Source: Rufibacter sp. XAAS-G3-1
Lineage (GTDB): Bacteria; Bacteroidota; Bacteroidia; Cytophagales; Hymenobacteraceae
Assembly: GCF_013623775.1 (NCBI RefSeq)
Contig: NZ_JABFAM010000025.1
Location: 1 to 45,759, forward strand
Direction: 5' to 3'
Length of the DNA stretch: 45,759 nt
Part shown: in pieces, positions 16,198-23,435 of the stretch
Numbering within the stretch: the stretch's first letter is position 1
Layout of the letters: every line of letters starts with the position of its first letter
The notes under the pieces: generated by a model
What the model saw: only the letters and a program-made list of their open reading frames with translations
Told to the model about the DNA's origin: nothing
Databases searched by the model: none
Made by a program: the position numbers and the translations under genes

Positions 16198-16303
16198 GAT
16201 TTTACCGCCTTTACAACAGCGTCTCCATCAGTAATTTACGACTTCTTCCAGCTTAAGTCAATGAATACTTTGTTAATTTTTATATAAAATTCTTAGAAGT
16301 GTA

Positions 16304-18016
16304 TTATAGTTGAATACCTGTCGCAACTTGCTCTCTGTAGGCGGCAAAAACGGCATAATTCTCTGCGCTATCTGTCTCTACTTCTATCAACTGAGGCCCT
16401 GCGGTTGGCTCAAAAAAGGCCGGCAACAAGGCAGCCAAAGCATCTCCGTCCGTTACCTTGTGGTAGGTTAACCCCATGTCCTCAGCGGTTTTCTGGGCCG
16501 TTTGCCGCTGATCGGTCTCAAAGTAGGGTCTCAGTTCCGGCTGGCTGCGCGGGCCTTCAATGATCCTGAAAATGCCGCCTCCGTGGTTGTTCAGTACCAC
16601 AATGCGCAGGTTCTGGGGCAGGTAGTTGTGCCATAGGGCGTTTCGGTCATACAGGAAAGCCATGTCACCGGTGACTAGGGTTACCAGTTTATTTGTGCGC
16701 AAGGCCGAACCTACGGCCGTGCTGGTGCTACCGTCAATGCCGCTGGTGCCCCGGTTGGCAAACACCTCCACGCCCTCGTTTTCGGCTACGCCGATGAGGT
16801 TGGCATAGCGCACGCTCATGCTGTTGGCTACGTGCAGCAGACTGTTAGCGGGCAAACTCCTGAGCACCTGGTAACACGCCTTGAATTCTGAAAACGGGCT
16901 GTTTTCCTGAAAACACTCCAAAACCGTTCTCCCCTGTTTTTCCAGCCCCCGCCAGGTCTGACTGAATTCCGGCAAAACCTGTCTTCCATTGGCGTTTGCA
17001 GCTACCTCCCGGAAGAAGTCCTGCGGGGTAGTTCTGATGATGCGGGTGAGTGCCTGAAACGTGTCGGCTACTATTCCGGCGGGCTGCACGTGCCAGTGCG
17101 GCAGGCTTTTCTGCTGACGCAGAAATAATTTCAGGTTTTTGGAAATCAGCGACTTATGAAAGGTGATCAGCAAATCTGGTTTAAGTTCTTCTGAGGCGTG
17201 CAGGTGCTTGGCACCCAGAAATACATCATGGTAGTTGATGGTCTCTCCGGCGGCCTGCTGGTTGCTGATGGTATCTGTGATGAAGACGGCACCTGTGGCA
17301 CGGCAGAACCGCACAATTTCAGTGTGCAGGGCCTCGTCCCGCCTACCCTGCCCGGCCACTACCAGCACTCTTTTGTATTGCGGCAGTTCCTCTTTCAAAG
17401 TCTCCCAGGCCTGGGCAGGCAATCCGTAACCAGAGGGCCACTCTTCCATGATTTTCACATCAGAAGAATAGGCGAACTCCTCTCCTTCCTGGGGGTAAAA
17501 TGGCTCCCGCAGTGGGATATTCACGTGTACCGGCCCCTCTGGGAAAGCGACTACTTCATTCAAGGCCTCATTGAGCAACCGGGCAGCATACCACTGAGAA
17601 TCAACATGATTCGTGTCTACCGGAAAGTCCAGGCTGCGTTTCACGTGCCCCCCGTAGATTTTTGATTGCCGAATGGTTTGCCCGTCCAGTTGGTCTATCC
17701 ACTCGGGCGGTCTATCGGCGGTGAGCACCAGCAGGGGGATGTTCTGGTAGAAGGCTTCGGCCACGGCCGGGGCGTAGTTGTAGGCGGCGGTGCCGGAGGT
17801 ACAAACCAGAACCACCGGCTTGCCGGTCTGCTGGGCAATACCTAAGCCAATAAAGGCGGCGCTGCGCTCATCGGGCACGGTGCGTACGCGTAGCTGCGGG
17901 TGCCGGGCGAAGGCCAGCGTCAAAGGCGCGCACCGGGAACCCGGCGACAGCACCACCTCCTCTACCCCTTTGCGGGCACAGATTTCGGCAATATCTATAA
18001 CGGCTTGTAAAATCAT
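16304..18016 (-). CDS. menD: 2-Succinyl-5-enolpyruvyl-6-hydroxy-3-cyclohexene-1-carboxylate synthase
   Basis: The 570-residue thiamine-diphosphate enzyme adds the succinyl-semialdehyde unit from 2-oxoglutarate to isochorismate. Visible are VLSPGSRCAPLTLAFARHP near residue 22, the cofactor-activating Glu in PDERSAAFIGLGIA, VCTSGTAAYNYAPAVAEA, the NRGTSGIDGSTSTAVG block near 415, and TLVTGDMAFLYDRNALW with NNHGGGIFRI in the ThDP-binding domain. Its start codon overlaps the menF stop (ATGA at 18013-18016), so the two are translationally coupled. Confidence 0.96.
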   Translation of the reverse strand: MILQAVIDIAEICARKGVEEVVLSPGSRCAPLTLAFARHPQLRVRTVPDERSAAFIGLGIAQQTGKPVVLVCTSGTAAYNYAPAVAEAFYQNIPLLVLTADRPPEWIDQLDGQTIRQSKIYGGHVKRSLDFPVDTNHVDSQWYAARLLNEALNEVVAFPEGPVHVNIPLREPFYPQEGEEFAYSSDVKIMEEWPSGYGLPAQAWETLKEELPQYKRVLVVAGQGRRDEALHTEIVRFCRATGAVFITDTISNQQAAGETINYHDVFLGAKHLHASEELKPDLLITFHKSLISKNLKLFLRQQKSLPHWHVQPAGIVADTFQALTRIIRTTPQDFFREVAANANGRQVLPEFSQTWRGLEKQGRTVLECFQENSPFSEFKACYQVLRSLPANSLLHVANSMSVRYANLIGVAENEGVEVFANRGTSGIDGSTSTAVGSALRTNKLVTLVTGDMAFLYDRNALWHNYLPQNLRIVVLNNHGGGIFRIIEGPRSQPELRPYFETDQRQTAQKTAEDMGLTYHKVTDGDALAALLPAFFEPTAGPQLIEVETDSAENYAVFAAYREQVATGIQL

Positions 18017-19233
18017 GATTCAGACGCTTGAAATAAACGGAGCACGGTTTGCATCTTGAGTTCGGTTTCCACCCACTCTTTGGCCGGGTTGGAATCTGCG
18101 GTCATGCCGGCCCCGGCATACGCCGTCACGGTGTCCTGCCCCAGTTCCACGCACCGCAGGTTCACGAAAAGGTTCGTCTCCTCCCCCAACTGCACCGGCC
18201 CCATAAAACCGCTGTAATAACGGCGATCATGTACCTCCAGTTGGTGTATCATTTGCAGGGCAGCCGCCTTGGGCATTCCCCCTACCGCCGAGGTGGGATG
18301 CAGCAGTTCCAGCATTTGGGTGCCCAGTTTGGGGAAACCCACCTCGTCCATGGCGGCGCTAAAATCGGTGCGAAGGTGCAGCAGGTTTCCGGCTCTGATG
18401 GTACGGGGGCCCATTTCCACGTATTCGCGCAGCCGCAGGTGCCGGAAGCAACTCACCACGTACCGCTGCACCAAAGCCTGTTCTTCAATTTCTTTCTGCC
18501 GCCAGATGGCATCGGCGGGCGTCAGGCCATCGGTAATCGGTTGTGTGCCAGCAAGAGCCATCGTGCGGAACACCCGGTGCCGGTCAATCTGCACCAGCAA
18601 CTCGGGTGAAGCGCCCAACCACGTACCCAGCCCCGGAATGGCCACCAGCGAGACAAAAGCCGTGGGATACAACTGGGTAAGTTGGGTAAAGGCATTCAGC
18701 AAATCAAAACCCTCAAACAGGGGCAGCGTTTTGGTGCGCGACAAGACCACTTTCTCCAGACACCCCGCTTGCATGGCCTTTACGGCAGTGGCTACCGTTT
18801 GCTCAAAGGAATCGCGGGTGATGGACTTTACGGCTCCCGCCGGATGGCTGGGCCACTTCAACTCTGAATGCTGTTTTTGGTCTGTTTTCTGAATATTGGC
18901 CCAAAAAACGGAGGGTAAATGGCTCTCTCCCCTCTCTAGTGAAGCATCTGGTTTACCAGAGAAATACAGGTCAGCGGGCAGAAACGTGCCAGGGGCTGTG
19001 GTGGCGTTTTGGAACGGACAGAAGGCAAATCCCTGTTGTGGCCCTTCCATAGGCGGCAGCGTCTGCTTTGCCTGGGCAGCTACCACCGCCTGTACTTCTT
19101 TGGTGTTGGGCAATCGCCAAAGCGCCACCGGCAGTTCAGCCGCCAAGGCTGCTTGAAAAATCTTGAAAGCCGTTTCTTCGGGGGAAGTTCGGTCAGTGAG
19201 CGGGGGGATGGAAGAGGTGGTTTCTAGGGACAT
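18013..19233 (-). CDS. menF: Isochorismate synthase
   Basis: The 406-residue chorismate-binding enzyme commits chorismate to menaquinone. The C-terminal domain shows the base Lys in GCLEKVVLSRT near residue 160, the LVAIPGLGTWLGASPELLVQ strand, FRTMALAGTQP, LHPTSAVGGMPK and the GAGMTADSNPAKEWVETELK end with the Mg-binding Glu. The N-terminal 130 residues are poorly conserved. A degenerate REP-like palindrome appears inside the coding region near 18875-18906 (residues around NIQKTDQKQHSE). It is the first of the tightly coupled menF-menD pair. Confidence 0.94.
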   Translation of the reverse strand: MSLETTSSIPPLTDRTSPEETAFKIFQAALAAELPVALWRLPNTKEVQAVVAAQAKQTLPPMEGPQQGFAFCPFQNATTAPGTFLPADLYFSGKPDASLERGESHLPSVFWANIQKTDQKQHSELKWPSHPAGAVKSITRDSFEQTVATAVKAMQAGCLEKVVLSRTKTLPLFEGFDLLNAFTQLTQLYPTAFVSLVAIPGLGTWLGASPELLVQIDRHRVFRTMALAGTQPITDGLTPADAIWRQKEIEEQALVQRYVVSCFRHLRLREYVEMGPRTIRAGNLLHLRTDFSAAMDEVGFPKLGTQMLELLHPTSAVGGMPKAAALQMIHQLEVHDRRYYSGFMGPVQLGEETNLFVNLRCVELGQDTVTAYAGAGMTADSNPAKEWVETELKMQTVLRLFQASES

Positions 19234-19295
19234 TTACGGGTGCTTGCAGAGCAACTACAAAGTTTCAGTTTAAAGCAAAACAATGGTAGGTAAGC

Positions 19296-19649
19296 TTAAT
19301 TATGGACTACTATCTCCTCTTGGGTAATCTCTAGTAAAGAATGCTTTGAGAACAACTCCTGAATCAAGGAAAGATGCTTCTCAAAAAGATTCAGGAGCAC
19401 TTGGTTTCTGATGTTTCCTGTTTTGACCAACAACAATTGAGGTGGCACTTTCTTAAGAAGGTATGACTCCAGGAAATCTGAATCTTTTGAGATGACGATT
19501 CTCTGTTCATCCGCTGCCAACTAAGCAATAAAGCCATCTTTCGTTTTATTCTTATCTGGCAAATCTAAGGTATGAACAGACTCGATTCCTTTTGAACGAA
19601 GGAGGTCTGAGAGGCTTTTGGGCAGTTGCGCATCTACAATAAACTTCAT
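19296..19649 (-). pseudogene. DUF5615 PIN-like toxin, interrupted by a nonsense codon
   Basis: From the ATG at 19647-19649 the frame reads MKFIVDAQLPKSLSDLLRSKG ... KTKDGFIA, then TAG (19521-19523), then in the same frame LAADEQRIVISKDSDFLESYLL to 19296. This is the DUF5615/Mut7-C-like fold, with the early acidic Asp and the SKDSDF motif of PIN-like nucleases. The single stop codon splits an otherwise complete 117-residue protein after about 42 residues. The start overlaps the stop of the upstream DUF433 gene by 4 bases (ATGA), the usual antitoxin-toxin coupling. Confidence 0.8.
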
Positions 19650-19882
19650 GAAGCAATCCGGTAGATGCCTTTTACCTGCATCAGCTTTGCGGCATACTGC
19701 AGACAGGCCAGAAAATCTTCCCTCTCCAGGTCTGGAAAGTCTTCAAGCAATGCTTCTATGGACATACCGGATGCTAGCAACTCCAATAGGTTCTCTACCG
19801 GACAACGCAGCCCCCGGATAGTGGGCTTGCCATGGCAGATTTCCGGTTCAATGGTGATGCGGCTTAATAAGTTATCTTGCAT
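19646..19882 (-). CDS. DUF433 family antitoxin
   Basis: The 78-residue product from MQDNLLSRITIEPEICHGKP has the DUF433 signature ITIEPEICHGKPTIRGLRCPVENLLELLASGMS followed by EDFPDLEREDFLACLQYA. It is a small HTH-like protein that pairs with DUF5615 nucleases. A longer reading from 19933 adds an unlikely N-terminus. The gene is intact although its partner toxin carries a premature stop. The pair sits between the menI-like gene and menF, all on the minus strand. Confidence 0.85.
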   Translation of the reverse strand: MQDNLLSRITIEPEICHGKPTIRGLRCPVENLLELLASGMSIEALLEDFPDLEREDFLACLQYAAKLMQVKGIYRIAS

Positions 19883-19939
19883 AATGTATCTTCGTAATAA
19901 AGGCTTACTCCAGCTAACACAATTCCAATTCAATACGCA

Positions 19940-20359
19940 TTATCTATCCAGAATAGCCATGGTGATGCGGCTGATGCAGATTAAATCACCGGCTTCGGAG
20001 GTAATACGGATTTCCCAGACGTGGGTCTTACGGCCTATGTGCACCGCACTGGCTTTGCCGTACACGTAGCCGCTCCGGGCGCTCTTGATATGGTTGGCGT
20101 TTATCTCCAGGCCAACGCAGTATTGCTTGGTCAAATCCAGGAACATGGTAGCACCAATGCTGCCCAGGGTCTCGGCCAGGGCCACCGAGGCACCACCGTG
20201 CAGCAGGCCCAGGGGCTGGTGCGTGCGGTGGTCAACGGGCATGCGGCCAATGAGGTAATCATCGCCAATCTCGGTGTATTCCATGCCCAGATGCTCGCCC
20301 ATGGTGTTTTTATTTAAAGCATTTAACCCTTCCAGGGTGATATCGGCGCGTCTTTTCAT
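19940..20359 (-). CDS. Hotdog-fold thioesterase, probable DHNA-CoA hydrolase
   Basis: The 139-residue protein is a PaaI-type hotdog thioesterase: PVDHRTHQPLGLLHGGASVALAETLGSIGA carries the HGGAS loop and the catalytic Glu, and AVHIGRKTHVWEIRI follows. Its position upstream of menF, menD, menB and menE suggests the MenI role, hydrolysing 1,4-dihydroxy-2-naphthoyl-CoA. The fold also serves phenylacetyl-CoA and other acyl-CoAs, so the substrate is inferred from context only. The DUF433/DUF5615 pair separates it from menF. Confidence 0.8.
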   Translation of the reverse strand: MKRRADITLEGLNALNKNTMGEHLGMEYTEIGDDYLIGRMPVDHRTHQPLGLLHGGASVALAETLGSIGATMFLDLTKQYCVGLEINANHIKSARSGYVYGKASAVHIGRKTHVWEIRITSEAGDLICISRITMAILDR

Positions 20360-20411
20360 CCAGAGTTCTCGTATTTATGGCCTACCTTAGAGCCTGCAAA
20401 TTAGCGTAAAA

Positions 20412-21026
20412 TTGAGCCTCAAAAAAATCTACCTCGTTCGGCACGGCCAGACAGACCTTAACCTGCAGGGAATTGTGCAGGGGAGCGGCATTGACAGTTC
20501 CCTCAATGAAACCGGCCGCTGGCAAGCAAATAAATTCTTCCAGGCCTACCAAGACATTCCCTTTGACAAAATCTACACCTCGGCGCTGCAGCGCAGCGTG
20601 CAGAGCGTGCAGGGGTTTATTGACCTGGGCATTCCGCACGAGCAACACGCGGGCCTGAACGAGATCAGCTGGGGAACCCGCGAAGGCACCCGCATCACCC
20701 CAGAGGAAGACGCGTACTACTTTGACATGCTCCAGCGGTGGCAGAACGGCGAGACCAGCGTGCCCATTGAAGGCGGCGAAAGCCCCCAGAACGTGGCCGA
20801 CCGTCAGAAACCCGTCATCGACCTGATTCTTTCCCGCCCCGAGGAAAAGACCATTCTGGTGTGCATGCACGGCCGGGCCATGCGGGTGTTACTCGCCCAA
20901 TTGCTGCGTTACCCGCTGCACCAAATGGATAGGTTTGTGCACCATAATCTTTGCCTGTATGAGCTGAACTACACCGGCTCTATGTTTTGGGTGTCGCGTT
21001 TTGCCGATGTCTCACATTTGACCTAG
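20412..21026 (+). CDS. Histidine phosphatase family protein (phosphoglycerate mutase-like)
   Basis: The 204-residue protein starts at a TTG and reads MSLKKIYLVRHGQTDLNLQG, with the phosphohistidine motif VRHGQTD within the first 15 residues. There is no room or ATG further upstream, and a near-consensus -7 box TACCTTAG lies at 20383-20390, about 20 bases before the start. Other motifs are YTSALQRSVQSVQGF, LNEISWGTREG, GGESPQNVADR and the second catalytic His in LVCMHGRAMRVLL. It is a cofactor-independent phosphatase of unknown substrate (CobC/GpmB-like subgroup). It is divergent from the men cluster. Confidence 0.88.
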   Translation: MSLKKIYLVRHGQTDLNLQGIVQGSGIDSSLNETGRWQANKFFQAYQDIPFDKIYTSALQRSVQSVQGFIDLGIPHEQHAGLNEISWGTREGTRITPEEDAYYFDMLQRWQNGETSVPIEGGESPQNVADRQKPVIDLILSRPEEKTILVCMHGRAMRVLLAQLLRYPLHQMDRFVHHNLCLYELNYTGSMFWVSRFADVSHLT

Positions 21027-21107
21027 AAAAAAGAACAAGATTCCTGATTTTGGCCTCATTTCTTGAAAACAAGCCAAAAACAGCCGCAGAATCTCTTAAA
21101 AGCATAT

Positions 21108-21138
21108 TTGTATTACAGCATTTTTGCCTCTATTTTTG
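21108..21138 (+). promoter_or_regulatory. Promoter of the pyruvate dehydrogenase E2 gene
   Basis: TATTTTTG at 21131-21138 matches the TAnnTTTG -7 consensus, with TTG at 21108-21110 twenty bases upstream. The coding start follows at 21164. Confidence 0.65.
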
Positions 21139-21163
21139 AGGCCTTAAACCCGAGCAAAAAACT

Positions 21164-22885
21164 ATGGCCGAAATCATCCGAATGCCCAAGATGAGTGATA
21201 CTATGACCGATGGGGTCATTGCCTCATGGTTAAAGAAAGTTGGTGACTCTGTGAAATCTGGGGACGTTCTTGCCGAAGTGGAAACCGATAAGGCGACCAT
21301 GGAATTGGAGTCTTATGAAGATGGGACGTTACTGTACATCGGCCCTAAAAATGGTGAATCTGTACCCGTAGACGGCGTGTTGGCCATCATCGGGAAACAA
21401 GGTGAAGATATCTCCGGCCTTATGGCCGAAGTAAACGGTGGTGGCGCTGCCCCTGCCGCCCAGGAAGCCCCTAAAGCCGATGCGCCGAAGGAAGAACCGA
21501 AAGCAACTCCTGCCCCTGCTGCCCCATCGGCACCTGCCGCAAACGTGAACGCCGAAGTGGTGCGCATGCCCAAAATGAGCGACACCATGCAGGAAGGCAC
21601 CATTGTGGCCTGGCACAAAAAAGTGGGCGACAAAGTAAAATCCGGTGACCTGCTGGCTGAGGTGGAAACCGACAAAGCCACCATGGAGCTGGAGTCTTAT
21701 GAAGACGGTACGCTTTTATACATTGGGGTGGAAGCCGGTGCCTCGGTTCAGGTAGACGGCGTTCTAGCCATCATCGGCGAAGCCGGTGCCGATTACCAAG
21801 CCTTACTGAACGGCGGTGGTAAAGCGGAGGACAAAGGCCCAGACGTCATGGTTGGTTCCATAGAAGAAGTTACCCGTGCCGAGAACCATAAATCTGACGC
21901 GCAGTCGCAGTCTGGCGACGGCGTAAACCAAACCGTTGGGGCTCCGGTACCAGGCCAAGGTACTGAAGCCACTTCTGGTTCTTCTGCCAACCAAGGCCGC
22001 GTATTGGCTTCCCCGTTGGCGAAGAAGGTTGCCCAGGAAAAAGGCATCAGCCTGGCAGACGTGAAAGGCTCCGGTGAGAACGGCCGCATTGTGTTGCGTG
22101 ACGTGGAGAACTTCACCCCTGGCGCCGCGGCCCCTAAAGCCCAACCACAGACTGCTTCCGCTCCGGCCCCGGCTCCGCAGGTATCTGCTCCGGCTCAATC
22201 CGGCGAAGCCTTCACCGAGGTTCCGGTATCACAGATGCGTAAGGTAATTGCCCGCCGTCTGTCTGAGAGCTTGTTCACTGCCCCGCACTTTTACCTGACC
22301 ATGGAGATTGACATGGACAAAGCCATGGAAGCCCGCGTGAGCATGAACGAGGTGGCCCCGGTGAAAGTCTCTTTCAACGACATGGTGATCAAAGCCGCTG
22401 CCGCTGCCCTGCGCAAGCACCCGGCCGTGAACTCATCCTGGTTAGGCGACAAAATCCGCTACAACAACGTCATCAACATTGGCGTGGCCGTAGCCGTGGA
22501 AGAAGGCCTGCTGGTACCCGTGGTGCGCAACGCCGACCAGAAGTCACTTTCTACCATCTCTGCCGAAGTGAAAGACCTGGGCGGAAAAGCCAAATCCAAA
22601 AAGCTTCAGCCGTCTGACTGGGAAGGAAGCACCTTCACCATCTCTAACCTGGGCATGTTCGGGATTGAGGAATTCACCGCCATCATCAACCCACCAGATG
22701 CGTGTATCTTAGCCGTAGGCGGGATCAAGCAGACACCGGTGGTGAAGAACGGACAAATCCAGATTGGAAACGTGATGAAGGTAACCCTTTCCTGCGACCA
22801 CCGCGTGGTGGATGGTGCCGTAGGTTCCGCCTTCCTGCAGACCCTCAAAGGCTTCCTGGAAGACCCGGTAAGAATGCTGGTTTGA
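21164..22885 (+). CDS. Pyruvate dehydrogenase complex E2 (dihydrolipoamide acetyltransferase)
   Basis: The 573-residue protein has two lipoyl domains (residues 2-77 and 130-206) with lipoylated Lys43 and Lys171, each in ETDKATMELESYEDG. A Pro/Ala-rich linker follows, then an E3-binding domain (RVLASPLAKKVAQEKGI, near 280-315), a second linker and the catalytic domain from about 355. The catalytic His is in SCDHRVVDG near residue 545. It transfers the acetyl group to CoA. The E1 and E3 genes are not adjacent, so the complex is encoded at split loci. It is monocistronic with its own promoter and terminator (22941-22976). Confidence 0.95.
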   Translation: MAEIIRMPKMSDTMTDGVIASWLKKVGDSVKSGDVLAEVETDKATMELESYEDGTLLYIGPKNGESVPVDGVLAIIGKQGEDISGLMAEVNGGGAAPAAQEAPKADAPKEEPKATPAPAAPSAPAANVNAEVVRMPKMSDTMQEGTIVAWHKKVGDKVKSGDLLAEVETDKATMELESYEDGTLLYIGVEAGASVQVDGVLAIIGEAGADYQALLNGGGKAEDKGPDVMVGSIEEVTRAENHKSDAQSQSGDGVNQTVGAPVPGQGTEATSGSSANQGRVLASPLAKKVAQEKGISLADVKGSGENGRIVLRDVENFTPGAAAPKAQPQTASAPAPAPQVSAPAQSGEAFTEVPVSQMRKVIARRLSESLFTAPHFYLTMEIDMDKAMEARVSMNEVAPVKVSFNDMVIKAAAAALRKHPAVNSSWLGDKIRYNNVINIGVAVAVEEGLLVPVVRNADQKSLSTISAEVKDLGGKAKSKKLQPSDWEGSTFTISNLGMFGIEEFTAIINPPDACILAVGGIKQTPVVKNGQIQIGNVMKVTLSCDHRVVDGAVGSAFLQTLKGFLEDPVRMLV

Positions 22886-22940
22886 TTTGGTGTAGTTGTT
22901 AGTGATTAGTTGTTTGTTGTTAGAAGACAAACTTTATATA

Positions 22941-22980
22941 AGAAAGAGCCGATGGAAAATTCCATCGGCTCTTTCTGTTT
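22941..22980 (+). terminator. Intrinsic terminator after the E2 gene
   Basis: A perfect 16-bp stem (22941-22956 with 22961-22976) containing GAGCCGATGGA, followed by T-rich sequence. Confidence 0.8.
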
Positions 22981-22981
22981 A

Positions 22982-23141
22982 GAGCTTGTTTAAATTTGAG
23001 GTTTGCAGGCGAAAATGACCAGAGAAAGGTTCTGCGGAAGCGTTTTTTGAGCCGCGTAGCAGCGCTACGGGGCGAGAAAAAGGTGAACGCAGGTTCTTTT
23101 TATGGTCGTTTGTAGCGCAAAGATGAAATTTAAACAAGCTC
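22982..23141 (+). repeat. Palindromic MITE B, copy 4 (reference copy)
   Basis: A 160-bp element with ends GAGCTTGTTTAAATTT and AAATTTAAACAAGCTC and TTA on both sides (22979-22981 and 23142-23144). The whole element is an imperfect long palindrome centred on GTAGCAGCGCTAC. It has no coding capacity. Confidence 0.85.
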
Positions 23142-23301
23142 TTAGGGGCTGTTTTTTGGAAAACAGCCCCTAAACAGAATTACTTCTAATCCTTCAGGTT
23201 AAATGGAGGGGCAATCCCTTGTGGTTGCCCTTTTCGCGTATTGACATTGGGTGCCGTAACTGGGTGGGGAGCCGTGAGGGCAACCACAAGGGATTGCCCC
23301 T
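23142..23301. repeat. REP-like palindrome and a 25-bp inverted repeat pair
   Basis: TTAGGGGCTGTTTT (23142-23155) pairs with its complement at 23160-23173, a member of the dispersed REP-like family. Next, a perfect 25-bp inverted repeat built on GGGGCAATCCCTTGTGG lies at 23207-23231 and 23277-23301 with a 45-base spacer. No gene is present in this interval. Confidence 0.6.
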
Positions 23302-23377
23302 ACAGCATGGTGTTTAGAGCCTGTTTTTGGGAAATGAGCCGGAAAACACTTTTCGCATTCAGGAATACCAACCATGC

Positions 23378-23414
23378 AAAAAGCCGCTTCAGGCTGTACC
23401 CGAAGCGGCTTTTT
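23378..23414 (-). terminator. Terminator of the NagB-LmbE gene
   Basis: AAAAAGCCGCTTC (23378-23390) pairs with GAAGCGGCTTTTT (23402-23414). On the minus strand it is followed by a U tract and ends the gene starting at 25355. Confidence 0.75.
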
Positions 23415-23435
23415 TAGAAGGCAATCAGAAGAAAG

